Positions 39,096-48,867 of a stretch of 64,000 nt of DNA are shown here, piece by piece. The stretch is from Chlorocebus sabaeus (taxonomy: Eukaryota > Chordata > Mammalia > Primates > Cercopithecidae): NCBI RefSeq assembly GCF_047675955.1, contig NW_027328092.1:806001-870000 (forward strand), in the 5' to 3' direction. The notes below the pieces were generated by a model that made no database searches, had not been told where the DNA came from, and saw nothing but the letters and a program-made list of their open reading frames with translations. The position numbers were made by a program, and so were the translations under genes. How positions within the stretch are numbered: the first letter of the stretch is position 1; every line of letters starts with the position of its first letter.

Positions 39096-39267
39096 CTATG
39101 GTGAAAAAGGAAAGATCTTCCGTTAAAAACTGGAAAGAACCTTTCTGAGAAATTGCTTTGTGTTCTTTTAATTCATCTCACAGAGTTACTGCGTTCCTCT
39201 CAAGAAGCCTTTCGCTAAGACTGTTCTTGTGGAATTTGCAAAGTGATATTTGGAAGCCCATATAGGG
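39096..39267. repeat. Reference monomer m6 (172 bp)
   Basis: Diagnostic: GGAAAGATCTTCC, GAACCTTTCTGAGAAATTGC, TTCTTTTAATTC, ACTGCGTTCCTCTC, CCCATATAGGG. It takes part in three of the array's rearrangement junctions (with m2, m7 and m11). Confidence 0.92.
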
Positions 39268-39439
39268 TTATGGTGAAAAAGGAAATATCTTCCGTTAAAA
39301 ACTGGAAAGAACCTTTCTGAGAAATTGCTTTGTGTTCTTTTAATTCATCTCACAGAGTTACAGCTTGCCCCTCTAGAAGCCTTTCGCTAAGACTGTTCTT
39401 GTGGAATTTGCAAAGTGACATTTGGAAGCCCATAGTGGG
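39268..39439. repeat. Reference monomer m7 (172 bp)
   Basis: Begins TTATGGTG; diagnostic ACAGCTTGCCCCTCTAG and GTGACATTTGG, ends CCCATAGTGGG. Two alleles exist: B repeats the m6 text (GAACCTTTCTGAGAAATTGC), A has GAAGCATTC with TCTCTTAGTTC. The B allele looks like gene conversion from m6. Confidence 0.91.
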
Positions 39440-39610
39440 CTATGGTGAAAAAGGAAATATCCTAAGATAAAAACTGAAAAGAAGCTTTCTGAGAAACTGC
39501 CTTGTGTTCTGTTAATTCATCTCACAGGGTTACAGCTTTCTCCACAAGAAGCCTTTCGCTAAGACTGTTCTTGTGGAATTTCAAAGTGATATTTGTAAAG
39601 CCATAGAAGG
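39440..39610. repeat. Reference monomer m8 (171 bp)
   Basis: ATCCTAAGATAAAAACTG type. Diagnostic: AAACTGCCTTGTG, CACAGGGTTACAG, TTTCTCCACAAG, GGAATTTCAAAG, TTTGTAAAGCCATAGAAGG. Confidence 0.92.
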
Positions 39611-39781
39611 ATATGATGAAAAAGGAAATATCTTCTGTTAAAAACTGGAAAGAAGCTTTCTGAGAAACTGCTTTGTGTTCTGTTAATTCATCTCACAGAG
39701 ATACAGCTTTCTCCTCAAGAAGTTTTCGCTAAGACTGTGCTTCTGGAATTTGGAAAGTGATATTTGGAAGCCCATAGAGGG
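39611..39781. repeat. Reference monomer m9 (171 bp)
   Basis: Begins ATATGATGAAAAAGG. Diagnostic: CTTCTGTTAAAAACTGG, AGAGATACAGC, TTTCTCCTCAAGAAGTTTTC, ACTGTGCTTCTGG. Confidence 0.92.
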
Positions 39782-39953
39782 CTACGGTGAAAAAGGAAAT
39801 AACTTCCGTTAAAAAACAGGAAAGAAGCCCTCTGAGAAACTGCTTTGTGTTCTGCTAATTCATCTCAAGAGTTACAGCTTTCCCCTCAAGCAGTCTTTCG
39901 CTAAGACTGTTCTTGGGGAATTTGCAAAGTGATATTTGGAAGCCCATAGAGGG
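39782..39953. repeat. Reference monomer m10 (172 bp)
   Basis: Begins CTACGGTGAAAAAGG. Diagnostic: AAATAACTTCC, TTAAAAAACAGG, TGTTCTGCTAATTC, CATCTCAAGAGTTAC, AAGCAGTCTTTC, CTTGGGGAATTTGC. Allele GAAGCCCTCTGAG destroys the HindIII site in B units. Confidence 0.92.
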
Positions 39954-40125
39954 CTATGGTGAAAAAAGAAATATCTTCCGTTAAAAAGTGGAAAGAAGCT
40001 TTCTGAGAATCTGCTTTGTGTTCTGTTAATTCATCTCACAGTGTTACAAATCTCTCCTCAAGTAACCTTTAGCTAAGGCTGATCTTGTGGAATTTGGAAA
40101 GTGATATTTGGAAGCCCATAGGGGG
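39954..40125. repeat. Reference monomer m11 (172 bp)
   Basis: Diagnostic: GAAAAAAGAAATATC, TTAAAAAGTGG, GAGAATCTGC, GTTACAAATCTCTCC, AAGTAACCTTTAGCTAAGG, CTGATCTTG, CCCATAGGGGG. Paralogue of m15. Confidence 0.92.
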
Positions 40126-40296
40126 CTATGGTGAGAAAGGAAGTATCTTCCGTTAAAATCTGGAAGAAGATTTCTGAGAAACTACTTTGTGTTCTGTTAA
40201 TTCATCTCAGAGACTTACATCTTTCCCCTCATGAAGCCTTTCCCTAAGACTCTTCTTGTGGAATTTGCAAAGTGATATTTCGAAGCCCACAGAGGG
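40126..40296. repeat. Reference monomer m12 (171 bp)
   Basis: Diagnostic: GGAAGTATCTTCC, TTAAAATCTGGAAGAAG, AAACTACTTTG, CTCAGAGACTTACATC, CTCATGAAGCCTTTCCC, TTTCGAAGCCCACAG. Paralogue of m16. Confidence 0.92.
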
Positions 40297-40468
40297 CTAT
40301 GGTGAAAAAGGAGATATCCTAAGATAACAACTGAAGAGAAACATTCTGAGAAACTGCTCTGTATTCTCTTAATTCATCTCACACAATTACAGCTTTCCCC
40401 TCAAGAAGCCTTTCGCTAAGACTGCTCTTGTGGAATTTGCAGAGTGATACTTGGAAGCCTATAAAGGG
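40297..40468. repeat. Reference monomer m13 (172 bp)
   Basis: Diagnostic: GGAGATATCCTAAGATAACA, GAAGAGAAACATTC, CTCTGTATTCTCTTAATTC, CTCACACAATTACAG, GACTGCTCTTG, GCAGAGTGATACTTGG, CCTATAAAGGG. Paralogue of m17. Confidence 0.92.
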
Positions 40469-40640
40469 CTATGGTGAAAAAGGAAATATCTTCCCTTAAA
40501 AACTGGAAGGAAGCTTTCTGAGAAAGTGCTTTGTGTTCTGTTAATTCATGTCACAGACTTACATCTTTCCCCTCAAGAAGCCTTTCACTTAGACTGTTCT
40601 TGTGGAATTTGCAAAGTGATATTTGGAAAACCATAGAGGG
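40469..40640. repeat. Reference monomer m14 (172 bp)
   Basis: Diagnostic: CTTCCCTTAAAAACTGGAAG, GAGAAAGTGC, TTCATGTCACAGA, CTTTCACTTAGAC, TTTGGAAAACCATAG. This monomer lies between the two paralogous trimers m11-13 and m15-17. Confidence 0.92.
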
Positions 40641-40812
40641 TTATGGTCAAAATGGAAATATCCTAAGATGAAAACCGAAAAGAAGCTTTCTGAGAAACTT
40701 CTTTGTGTTCTGTTAATTCATCTCACAGTGTGACAAATTTCTCTTCAAGAAACCTTTAGCTACGTCATATCTTGTGGAATTTGAAAAGTGATATTTGGAA
40801 GCCCATAGGGGG
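40641..40812. repeat. Reference monomer m15 (172 bp)
   Basis: Begins TTATGGTCAAAATGG here (TTATGGTGAAAATGG in most units). Diagnostic: CCTAAGATGAAAACCG, AAACTTCTTTG, GTGTGACAAATTTC, AAGAAACCTTTAGCTACG, CATATCTTG. Confidence 0.92.
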
Positions 40813-40984
40813 CTATGGTGAAAAAGGAACTATCTTCCATTAAATTCTGGAAAGAAGCTTTCTGAGAAACTACTTTGTGTTCTGTTAAATCATCTCAGGG
40901 ACTTACAGCTTTCCCCTCATGAAGCCTTTCCCTAAGACTGTTCTTGTGGAATTTGAAAAGTGATATTTAGAAGCCCACAGAGGG
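40813..40984. repeat. Reference monomer m16 (172 bp)
   Basis: Diagnostic: GGAACTATCTTCC, ATTAAATTCTGG (GTTAAATTCTGG in some units), TGTTAAATCATCTCAGGGAC, CTCATGAAGCCTTTCCC, TTTAGAAGCCCACAG. Confidence 0.92.
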
Positions 40985-41156
40985 CTATGTTGAAAAAGGA
41001 GATATCCTAAGATAAAAATTGAAAAGAAGCTTTCTGAGAAACTGCTTTGTGTTCTGTCAATTTATCTCACCGAGTTACAGCTTTCCCCTCAAGAAGACTT
41101 TCGCGATGGTGGTTCTTGTGGAATTTACAAAGTGACATTTGGAAGCCCATGGAGGG
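40985..41156. repeat. Reference monomer m17 (172 bp)
   Basis: Begins CTATGTTGAAAAAGGAG. Diagnostic: CCTAAGATAAAAATTG, TGTCAATTTATCTCACCGAG, GAAGACTTTCGCGATGG, GTGGTTCTTG, ATTTACAAAGTGACATTTGG, CCCATGGAGGG. Confidence 0.92.
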
Positions 41157-41327
41157 CTATCGTGAAAAAGGAAATATCTTCAGGTAAAAACTGGAAAGAA
41201 GCTTTCTGAGAAACTGCTTGTGTTCTGTAAATTCATCTCACAGAGTTACAGCGTTCCCCTCAAGAAGCCTTTCGCTTAGACTGTTCTTGTGGAATTTGCA
41301 AAGTGATATTTGGAAGCCCATAGAGCG
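41157..41327. repeat. Reference monomer m18 (171 bp)
   Basis: Begins CTATCGTG. Two alleles: CAGGTAAAAACTGG with CTGCTTGTGTTC (here), or CAGTTAAAAACAGG with CTGCTTATGTTC (units 4, 5, 7). Also TCTGTAAATTC and CGCTTAGAC; ends CATAGAGCG. Confidence 0.91.
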
Positions 41328-41499
41328 CTGTGGTGAAAAAAGAAATATGTTCAGGTAAAAACTGGAAAGAAGCTTTCTGAGAAACTGCTTTGTGTTATGT
41401 TTATTCATCTCACAGAGTTACTGCGTTCCTCTCAAGAAGCCTTTCGCAAAGATTGTTCTTGTGGAATTTGCAAAATGATATTTGGAAGCCCATAGAGGG
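41328..41499. repeat. Reference monomer m19 (172 bp)
   Basis: Begins CTGTGGTGAAAAAAG. Diagnostic: AAATATGTTCAGG, GTGTTATGTTTATTC, ACTGCGTTCCTCTC, TTTCGCAAAGATTG, GCAAAATGATATTTGG. Paralogue of m22 in its second half. Confidence 0.92.
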
Positions 41500-41668
41500 T
41501 TATGGTGAAAAAGTAAAATCTTCCCTTAAAAACTGGAAAGAAGCTTTCTGAGAAACTGCTTTGTTTTCGGTTAATTCATCTCACAGTTACTGCTTTCCCC
41601 TCAAGAAGCCTTTTGCTAAGACTGTTCTTGTGGAATTTGGAAAGTGATATTTGGAAGTCCAGAGAGGG
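41500..41668. repeat. Reference monomer m20 (169 bp)
   Basis: Begins TTATGGTGAAAAAGTAAAAT. Diagnostic: TTTGTTTTCGGTTAATTC, CTCACAGTTACTGC, CCTTTTGCTAAG. Short because of deletions shared with m23 (AAAATCTTCC, CACAGTTAC). Confidence 0.92.
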
Positions 41669-41839
41669 CTATGGTGGAAAAGAAAATATCTTCCGTTAAA
41701 AACTGGAAAGAAGCTTTCTGAGAAACTGCTTTGTGTTCTGTCAATTCATCTCACAGAGTTACAGCTTCCCCTCAAGAAGCCTTTCGCTAAGAATGTTGTT
41801 GTGGAATTTTCAAAGTAATATTTTCAAGCCCATAGAGGG
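41669..41839. repeat. Reference monomer m21 (171 bp)
   Basis: Begins CTATGGTGGAAAAG (CTGTGGTGGAAAAG in other units). Diagnostic: TGTTCTGTCAATTC, ACAGCTTCCCCTC, GTTGTTGTGGAATTTTC, AAAGTAATATTTTC. Confidence 0.92.
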
Positions 41840-42011
41840 CTTAGGTGAAAAAGGAAATATCCTAAGATAAAAACTGGGAAGAATCTTTCTGAGAAATTTC
41901 TTTGTGTTCTGTTAATTCATCTCACAGAGTTACTGCGTTCCCCTCAAGAAGCCTTTCGCTAAGACTGTTCTTGTGGAATTTGAAAAGTGATATTTGGAAG
42001 CCCATAGAGGG
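41840..42011. repeat. Reference monomer m22 (172 bp)
   Basis: Begins CTTAGGTG with the ATCCTAAGATAAAAACTG variant. Diagnostic: GAATCTTTCTGAG, ACTGCGTTCCCCTC, ATTTGAAAAGTGATATTTGG. It is the distal partner in the deletions of units 1-3. Confidence 0.92.
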
Positions 42012-42180
42012 TTATGGTGAAAAAGGAAAATCTTCCCTTAAAAACTGGAAAGAAGCTTCCTGAGAAACTGCTTTGTGTTCGGTTAATTCAACTCACAGTT
42101 ACTGCTTTCTCCTCAAAAAGCCTTTCGCTAACACTGTTCTTATGCAATTTGCAAAGTGATATTTGGAAGCCCTTAGAGGG
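42012..42180. repeat. Reference monomer m23 (169 bp)
   Basis: Diagnostic: GGAAAATCTTCCC, GAAGCTTCCTGAG, GTTCGGTTAATTCAACTC, TCCTCAAAAAGCC, CGCTAACACTG, CTTATGCAATTTGC, CCCTTAGAGGG. Shares short deletions with m20. Confidence 0.92.
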
Positions 42181-42186
42181 TTAAGG
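42171..42186. other. Junction dyad with compensatory change (m23/m24)
   Basis: CCTTA-N6-TAAGG. Relative to CCATA/TATGG, both arms changed (A to T and T to A), which keeps the 5-bp pairing. Present in all units. Confidence 0.6.
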
Positions 42187-42352
42187 TGAAAAAGGAAATA
42201 TCTACCGTTAAAAACTGTAAAGAAGCTTTCTGAGAAACTGCTCTGTGTTCTGTTAATTCATCTCACAGTGTTACAGCATTCCCTTCAGGAAGCCTTTCGC
42301 TAAGTCTGTTCTTGTGGAATATTCAAGGTGATATCTGGAAGCCCATAGAGTG
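42181..42352. repeat. Reference monomer m24 (172 bp)
   Basis: Begins TTAAGGTG. Diagnostic: TATCTACCG, AACTGTAAAG, AACTGCTCTGTG, ACAGCATTCCCTTCAGG, CTAAGTCTG, AATATTCAAGGTGATATC. Confidence 0.92.
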
Positions 42353-42524
42353 CTATGGTGAAAAAGGAAATATCTTCCGTTAAAAACTGGAAAGAAGCTT
42401 TCTGAGAAACTGCTCTGTGTTCTGTTAATTCATCTCGCAGAGTTACAGCTTTCCCCTCAAGAAGCCTTTCGCTAAGACTGTTCTTGTGAAATTTGCACAT
42501 TGATATTTGGAAGTCCATACAGGG
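42353..42524. repeat. Reference monomer m25 (172 bp)
   Basis: Diagnostic: AACTGCTCTGTG, GTGAAATTTGCACATTGATA, GGAAGTCCATACAGGG. Alleles mark lineages: CATCTCGCAGAG before B units, CAACAAGCC before several A units, AAGAAGACTTTC in the left domain. Confidence 0.92.
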
Positions 42525-44755
42525 CTACGGTGTAAAAGGAAATATCTTCCGATAAAAACTGGAAGGAAGCTTTATGAGAAACTGCTTTGTGTCCTGTTAA
42601 TTCATCTCACAGAGTTACAGCCTTCCCTTCAAGATGCCTTTCGCTAAGACTCTTCTTGTGGAATTGGCAAAGTGTTATTTGGAAGCCCGTAGAGGTCTAC
42701 GGTGAAAAAGGAAATATCTTCCTTTAAAAACTGGAAAGAAGCTTTCTGAGAAACTGCTTTGTGTTCTGTTAATTCATCTCACAGAGTCACTGCTTTCACC
42801 TCAAGAATCCTTTCGCTGAGACTCTTCATGTGGAAATTTCATAGTGATATTTTCAAGCCCATAGAGGGCTAAGGTGAAAAAGGAAATATCCTAAGATAAA
42901 AACTGAAAAGAAGCATTCTGAGAAACTACTTTGTGTTCTGTTAATTCATCTCACAGTGTTACAGCTTTGCCCTCAAGAAGCCTCTCGCGAAGACACTTCT
43001 TGTGGAATTTGCAAAGTGATATTTGGAAGCCCATAGAGGGCTATGGTGAAAAAGGAAATATCTTTTGTTAAAAACTGAAAGAGGCTTTCTGAGAAACTGC
43101 TCTGTGTTCTATTAATTCATCTCACAGGGTTACTGCTTTCCCAGAAAGAAGCCATTCTCTAAGATTCTTCTTGTGTGTTTTTCAAAGTGATATTGGAAGC
43201 CCATAGAGGGCTATGGTGAAAAAGGGAATATCTTCCGTTAAAAACTGGAAAGAATCTTTCTGAGAAACTACTTTGTGTTCTGATAATTCATCTCACAGAG
43301 TTACAGCTTTCCCCTCAAGAAGCCTTTCGCTAAGACTGTTCTTCTGGAATTTTGAAAGTGATATTTGGAATCCCATAGAGGGCTATGGTGAAAAAGGAAA
43401 GATCTTCCGTTAAAAACTGGAAAGAACCTTTCTGAGAAATTGCTTTGTGTTCTTTTAATTCATCTCACAGAGTTACTGCGTTCCTCTCAAGAAGCCTTTC
43501 GCTAAGACTGTTCTTGTGGAATTTGCAAAGTGATATTTGGAAGCCCATATAGGGTTATGGTGAAAAAGGAAATATCTTCCGTTAAAAACTGGAAAGAAGC
43601 ATTCTGAGAAACTGCTTTGTGTTCTCTTAGTTCATCTCACAGAGTTACAGCTTGCCCCTCTAGAAGCCTTTCGCTAAGACTGTTCTTGTGGAATTTGCAA
43701 AGTGACATTTGGAAGCCCATAGTGGGCTATGGTGAAAAAGGAAATATCCTAAGATAAAAACTGAAAAGAAGCTTTCTGAGAAACTGCCTTGTGTTCTGTT
43801 AATTCATCTCACAGGGTTACAGCTTTCTCCACAAGAAGCCTTTCGCTAAGACTGTTCTTGTGGAATTTCAAAGTGATATTTGTAAAGCCATAGAAGGATA
43901 TGATGAAAAAGGAAATATCTTCTGTTAAAAACTGGAAAGAAGCTTTCTGAGAAACTGCTTTGTGTTCTGTCAATTCATCTCACAGAGATACAGCTTTCTC
44001 CTCAAGAAGTTTTCGCTAAGACTGTGCTTCTGGAATTTGGAAAGTGATATTTGGAAGCCCATAGAGGGCTACGGTGAAAAAGGAAATAACTTCCGTTAAA
44101 AAACAGGAAAGAAGCCCTCTGAGAAACTGCTTTGTGTTCTGCTAATTCATCTCAAGAGTTACAGCTTTCCCCTCAAGCAGTCTTTCGCTAAGACTGTTCT
44201 TGGGGAATTTGCAAAGTGATATTTGGAAGCCCATAGAGGGCTATGGTGAAAAAAGAAATATCTTCCGTTAAAAAGTGGAAAGAAGCTTTCTGAGAATCTG
44301 CTTTGTGTTCTGTTAATTCATCTCACAGTGTTACAAATCTCTCCTCAAGTAACCTTTAGCTAAGGCTGATCTTGTGGAATTTGGAAAGTGATATTTGGAA
44401 GCCCATAGGGAGCTATGGTGAAAAAGGAAGTATCTTCCGTTAAAATCTGGAAGAAGATTTCTGAGAAACTACTTTGTGTTCTGTTAATTCATCTCAGAGA
44501 CTTACATCTTTCCCCTCATGAAGCCTTTCCCTAAGACTCTTCTTGTGGAATTTGCAAAGTGATATTTCGAAGCCCACAGAGGGCTATGGTGAAAAAGGAG
44601 ATATCCTAAGATAACAACTGAAGAGAAACATTCTGAGAAACTGCTCTGTATTCTCTTAATTCATCTCACACAATTACAGCTTTCCCCTCAAGAAGCCTTT
44701 CGCTAAGACTGCTCTTGTGGAATTTGCAGAGTGATACTTGGAAGCCTATAAAGGG

Positions 44756-44927
44756 CTATGGTGAAAAAGGAAATATCTTCCGTTAAAAAGTGGAAAGAAG
44801 CTTTCTGAGAATCTGCTTTGTGTTCTGTTAATTCATCTCACAGTGTTACAAATCTCTCCTCAAGTAACCTTTAGCTAAGGCTGATCTTGTGGAATTTGGA
44901 AAGTGATATTTGGAAGCCCATAGGGGG
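44756..44927. repeat. Hybrid monomer m14/m11 (insertion junction, unit 12)
   Basis: Follows a normal m13. It begins like m14 (GAAAAAGGAAAT, not the GAAAAAAGAAAT of m11), then is m11 from CTTCCG and TTAAAAAGTGG onward. The switch lies at about bases 15-26. Confidence 0.88.
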
Positions 44928-45098
44928 CTATGGTGAAAAAGGAAGTATCTTCCGTTAAAATCTGGAAGAAGATTTCTGAGAAACTACTTTGTGTTCTGTT
45001 AATTCATCTCAGAGACTTACATCTTTCCCCTCATGAAGCCTTTCCCTAAGACTCTTCTTGTGGAATTTGCAAAGTGATATTTCGAAGCCCATAGAGGG
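44928..45098. repeat. Monomer m12 with m3 tail (insertion junction, unit 12)
   Basis: Reads as m12 up to TTTCGAAGCCCA, then ends TAGAGGG like m3, not CAGAGGG, and is followed directly by m4. The exchange falls in the last few bases, inside the junction dyad. Confidence 0.86.
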
Positions 45099-48000
45099 CT
45101 ATGGTGAAAAAGGAAATATCTTTTGTTAAAAACTGAAAGAGGCTTTCTGAGAAACTGCTCTGTGTTCTATTAATTCATCTCACAGAGTTACTGCTTTCCC
45201 AGAAAGAAGCCATTCTCTAAGATTCTTCTTGTGGATTTTTCAAAGTGATATTGGAAGCCCATAGAGGGCTATGGTGAAAAAGGGAATATCTTCCGTTAAA
45301 AACTGGAAAGAATCTTTCTGAGAAACTACTTTGTGTTCTGTTAATTCATCTCACAGAGTTACAGCTTTCCCTTCAAGAAGCCTTTCGCTAAGACTGTTCT
45401 TCTGGAATTTTGAAAGTGATATTTGGAATCCCATAGAGGGCTATGTTGAAAAAGGAAAGATCTTCCGTTAAAAACTGGAAAGAACCTTTCTGAGAAATTG
45501 CTTTGTGTTCTTTTAATTCATCTCACAGAGTTACTGCGTTCCTCTCAAGAAGCCTTTCGCTAAGACTGTTCTTGTGGAATTTGCAAAGTGATATTTGGAA
45601 GCCCATATAGGGTTATGGTGAAAAAGGAAATATCTTCCGTTAAAAACTGGAAAGAAGCATTCTGAGAAATTGCTTTGTGTTCTCTTAGTTCATCTCACAG
45701 AGTTACAGCTTGCCCCTCTAGAAGCCTTTCGCTAAGACTGTTCTTGTGGAATTTGCAAAGTGACATTTGGAAGCCCATAGTGGGCTATGGTGAAAAAGGA
45801 AATATCCTAAGATAAAAACTGAAAAGAAGCTTTCTGAGAAACTGCCTTGTGTTCTGTTAATTCATCTCACAGGGTTACAGCTTTCTCCACAAGAAGCCTT
45901 TCGCTAAGACTGTTCTTGTGGAATTTCAAAGTGATATTTGTAAAGCCATAGAAGGATATGATGAAAAAGGAAATATCTTCTGTTAAAAACTGGAAAGAAG
46001 CTTTCTGAGAAACTGCTTTGTGTTCTGTCAATTCATCTCACAGAGATACAGCTTTCTCCTCAAGAAGTTTTCGCTAAGACTGTGCTTCTGGAATTTGGAA
46101 AGTGATATTTGGAAGCCCATAGAGGGCTACGGTGAAAAAGGAAATAACTTCCGTTAAAAAACAGGAAAGAAGCTTTCTGAGAAACTGCTTTGTGTTCTGC
46201 TAATTCATCTCAAGAGTTACAGCTTTCCCCTCAAGCAGTCTTTCGCTAAGACTGTTCTTGGGGAATTTGCAAAGTGATATTTGGAAGCCCATAGAGGGCT
46301 ATGGTGAAAAAAGAAATATCTTCCGTTAAAAAGTGGAAAGAAGCTTTCTGAGAATCTGCTTTGTGTTCTGTTAATTCATCTCACAGTGTTACAAATCTCT
46401 CCTCAAGTAACCTTTAGCTAAGGCAGATCTTGTGGAATTTGGAAAGTGATATTTGGAAGCCCATAGGGGGCTATGGTGAAAAAGGAAGTATCTTCCGTTA
46501 AAATCTGGAAGAAGATTTCTGAGAAACTACTTTGTGTTCTGTTAATTCATCTCAGAGACTTACATCTTTCCCCTCATGAAGCCTTTCCCTAAGACTCTTC
46601 TTGTGGAATTTGCAAAGTGATATTTCGAAGCCCACAGAGGGCTATGGTGAAAAAGGAGATATCCTAAGATAACAACTGAAGAGAAACATTCTGAGAAACT
46701 GCTCTGTATTCTCTTAATTCATCTCACACAATTACAGCTTTCCCCTCAAGAAGCCTTTCGCTAAGACTGCTCTTGTGGAATTTGCAGAGTGATACTTGGA
46801 AGCCTATAAAGGGCTATGGTGAAAAAGGAAATATCTTCCCTTAAAAACTGGAAGGAAGCTTTCTGAGAAAGTGCTTTGTGTTCTGTTAATTCATGTCACA
46901 GAGTTACATCTTTCCCCTCAAGAAGCCTTTCACTTAGACTGTTCTTGTGGAATTTGCAAAGTGATATTTGGAAAACCATAGAGGGTTATGGTGAAAATGG
47001 AAATATCCTAAGATGAAAACCGAAAAGAAGCTTTCTGAGAAACTTCTTTGTGTTCTGTTAATTCATCTCACAGTGTGACAAATTTCTCTTCAAGAAACCT
47101 TTAGCTACGTCATATCTTGTGGAATTTGAAAAGTGATATTTGGAAGCCCATAGGGGGCTATGGTGAAAAAGGAACTATCTTCCATTAAATTCTGGAAAGA
47201 AGCTTTCTGAGAAACTACTTTGTGTTCTGTTAAATCATCTCAGGGACTTACAGCTTTCCCCTCATGAAGCCTTTCCCTAAGACTGTTCTTGTGGAATTTG
47301 AAAAGTGATATTTAGAAGCCCACAGAGGGCTATGTTGAAAAAGGAGATATCCTAAGATAAAAATTGAAAAGAAGCTTTCTGAGAAACTGCTTTGTGTTCT
47401 GTCAATTTATCTCACCGAGTTACAGCTTTCCCCTCAAGAAGACTTTCGCGATGGTGGTTCTTGTGGAATTTACAAAGTGACATTTGGAAGCCCATGGAGG
47501 GCTATCGTGAAAAAGGAAATATCTTCAGGTAAAAACTGGAAAGAAGCTTTCTGAGAAACTGCTTGTGTTCTGTAAATTCATCTCACAGAGTTACAGCGTT
47601 CCCCTCAAGAAGCCTTTCGCTTAGACTGTTCTTGTGGAATTTGTAAAGTGATATTTGGAAGCCCATAGAGCGCTGTGGTGAAAAAAGAAATATGTTCAGG
47701 TAAAAACTGGAAAGAAGCTTTCTGAGAAACTGCTTTGTGTTATGTTTATTCATCTCACAGAGTTACTGCGTTCCTCTCAAGAAGCCTTTCGCAAAGATTG
47801 TTCTTGTGGAATTTGCAAAATGATATTTGGAAGCCCATAGAGGGTTATGGTGAAAAAGTAAAATCTTCCCTTAAAAACTGGAAAGAAGCTTTCTGAGAAA
47901 CTGCTTTGTTTTCGGTTAATTCATCTCACAGTTACTGCTTTCCCCTCAAGAAGCCTTTTGCTAAGACTGTTCTTGTGGAATTTGGAAAGTGATATTTGGA

Positions 48001-48867
48001 AGCCCAGAGAGGGCTATGGTGGAAAAGAAAATATCTTCCGTTAAAAACTGGAAAGAAGCTTTCTGAGAAACTGCTTTGTGTTCTGTCAATTCATCTCACA
48101 GAGTTACAGCTTCCCCTCAAGAAGCCTTTCGCTAAGACTTTGTTGTGGAATTTCAAAGTAATATTTTCAAGCCCATAGAGGGCTTAGGTGAAAAAGGAAA
48201 TATCCTAAGATAAAAACTGGAAAGAATCTTTCTGAGAAATTGCTTTGTGTTCTGTTAATTCATCTCACAGAGTTACTGCGTTCCCCTCAAGAAGCCTTTC
48301 GCTAAGACTGTTCTTGTGGAATTTGAAAAGTGATATTTGGAAGCCCATAGAGGGTTATGGTGAAAAAGGAAAATCTTCCCTTAAAAACTGGAAAGAAGCT
48401 TCCTGAGAAACTGCTTTGTGTTCGGTTAATTCAACTCACAGTTACTGCTTTCTCCTCAAAAAGCCTTTCGCTAACACTGTTCTTATGCAATTTGCAAAGT
48501 GATATTTGGAAGCCCTTAGAGGGTTAAGGTGAAAAAGGAAATATCTACCGTTAAAAACTGTAAAGAAGCTTTCTGAGAAACTGCTCTGTGTTCTGTTAAT
48601 TCATCTCACAGTGTTACAGCATTCCCTTCAGGAAGCCTTTCGCTAAGTCTGTTCTTGTGGAATATTCAAGGTGATATCTGGAAGCCCATAGAGTGCTATG
48701 GTGAAAAAGGAAATATCTTCCGTTAAAAACTGGAAAGAAGCTTTCTGAGAAACTGCTCTGTGTTCTGTTAATTCATCTCACAGAGTTACAGCTTTCCCCT
48801 CAAGAAGCCTTTCGCTAAGACTGTTCTTGTGAAATTTGCACATTGATATTTGGAAGTCCATACAGGG

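Larger units (their letters stand above)
38238..42524. repeat. HOR unit 11: canonical 25-mer, variant B (reference unit)
   Basis: Complete 25-mer used here as the reference; its 25 monomers are listed separately. It differs from unit 10 by only a few visible bases, such as GGTCAAAATGG in m15 (40646) and GGAAGTCCAGAG in m20 (near 41653). Confidence 0.95.
42525..48867. repeat. HOR unit 12: 37-mer variant with a 12-monomer insertion
   Basis: Order: m1-m13, an m14/m11 hybrid (44756), m12 (44928), then m4-m25. The extra segment equals m11, m12 and m4-m13, i.e. 12 monomers. The inserted m4-m13 are A-type (CTATGTTG in m6, GAAGCATTC in m7), while the front is mixed. Two single-base deletions in m21 (near 48139 and 48153) bring the total to 6,343 bp. 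Confidence 0.93.
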
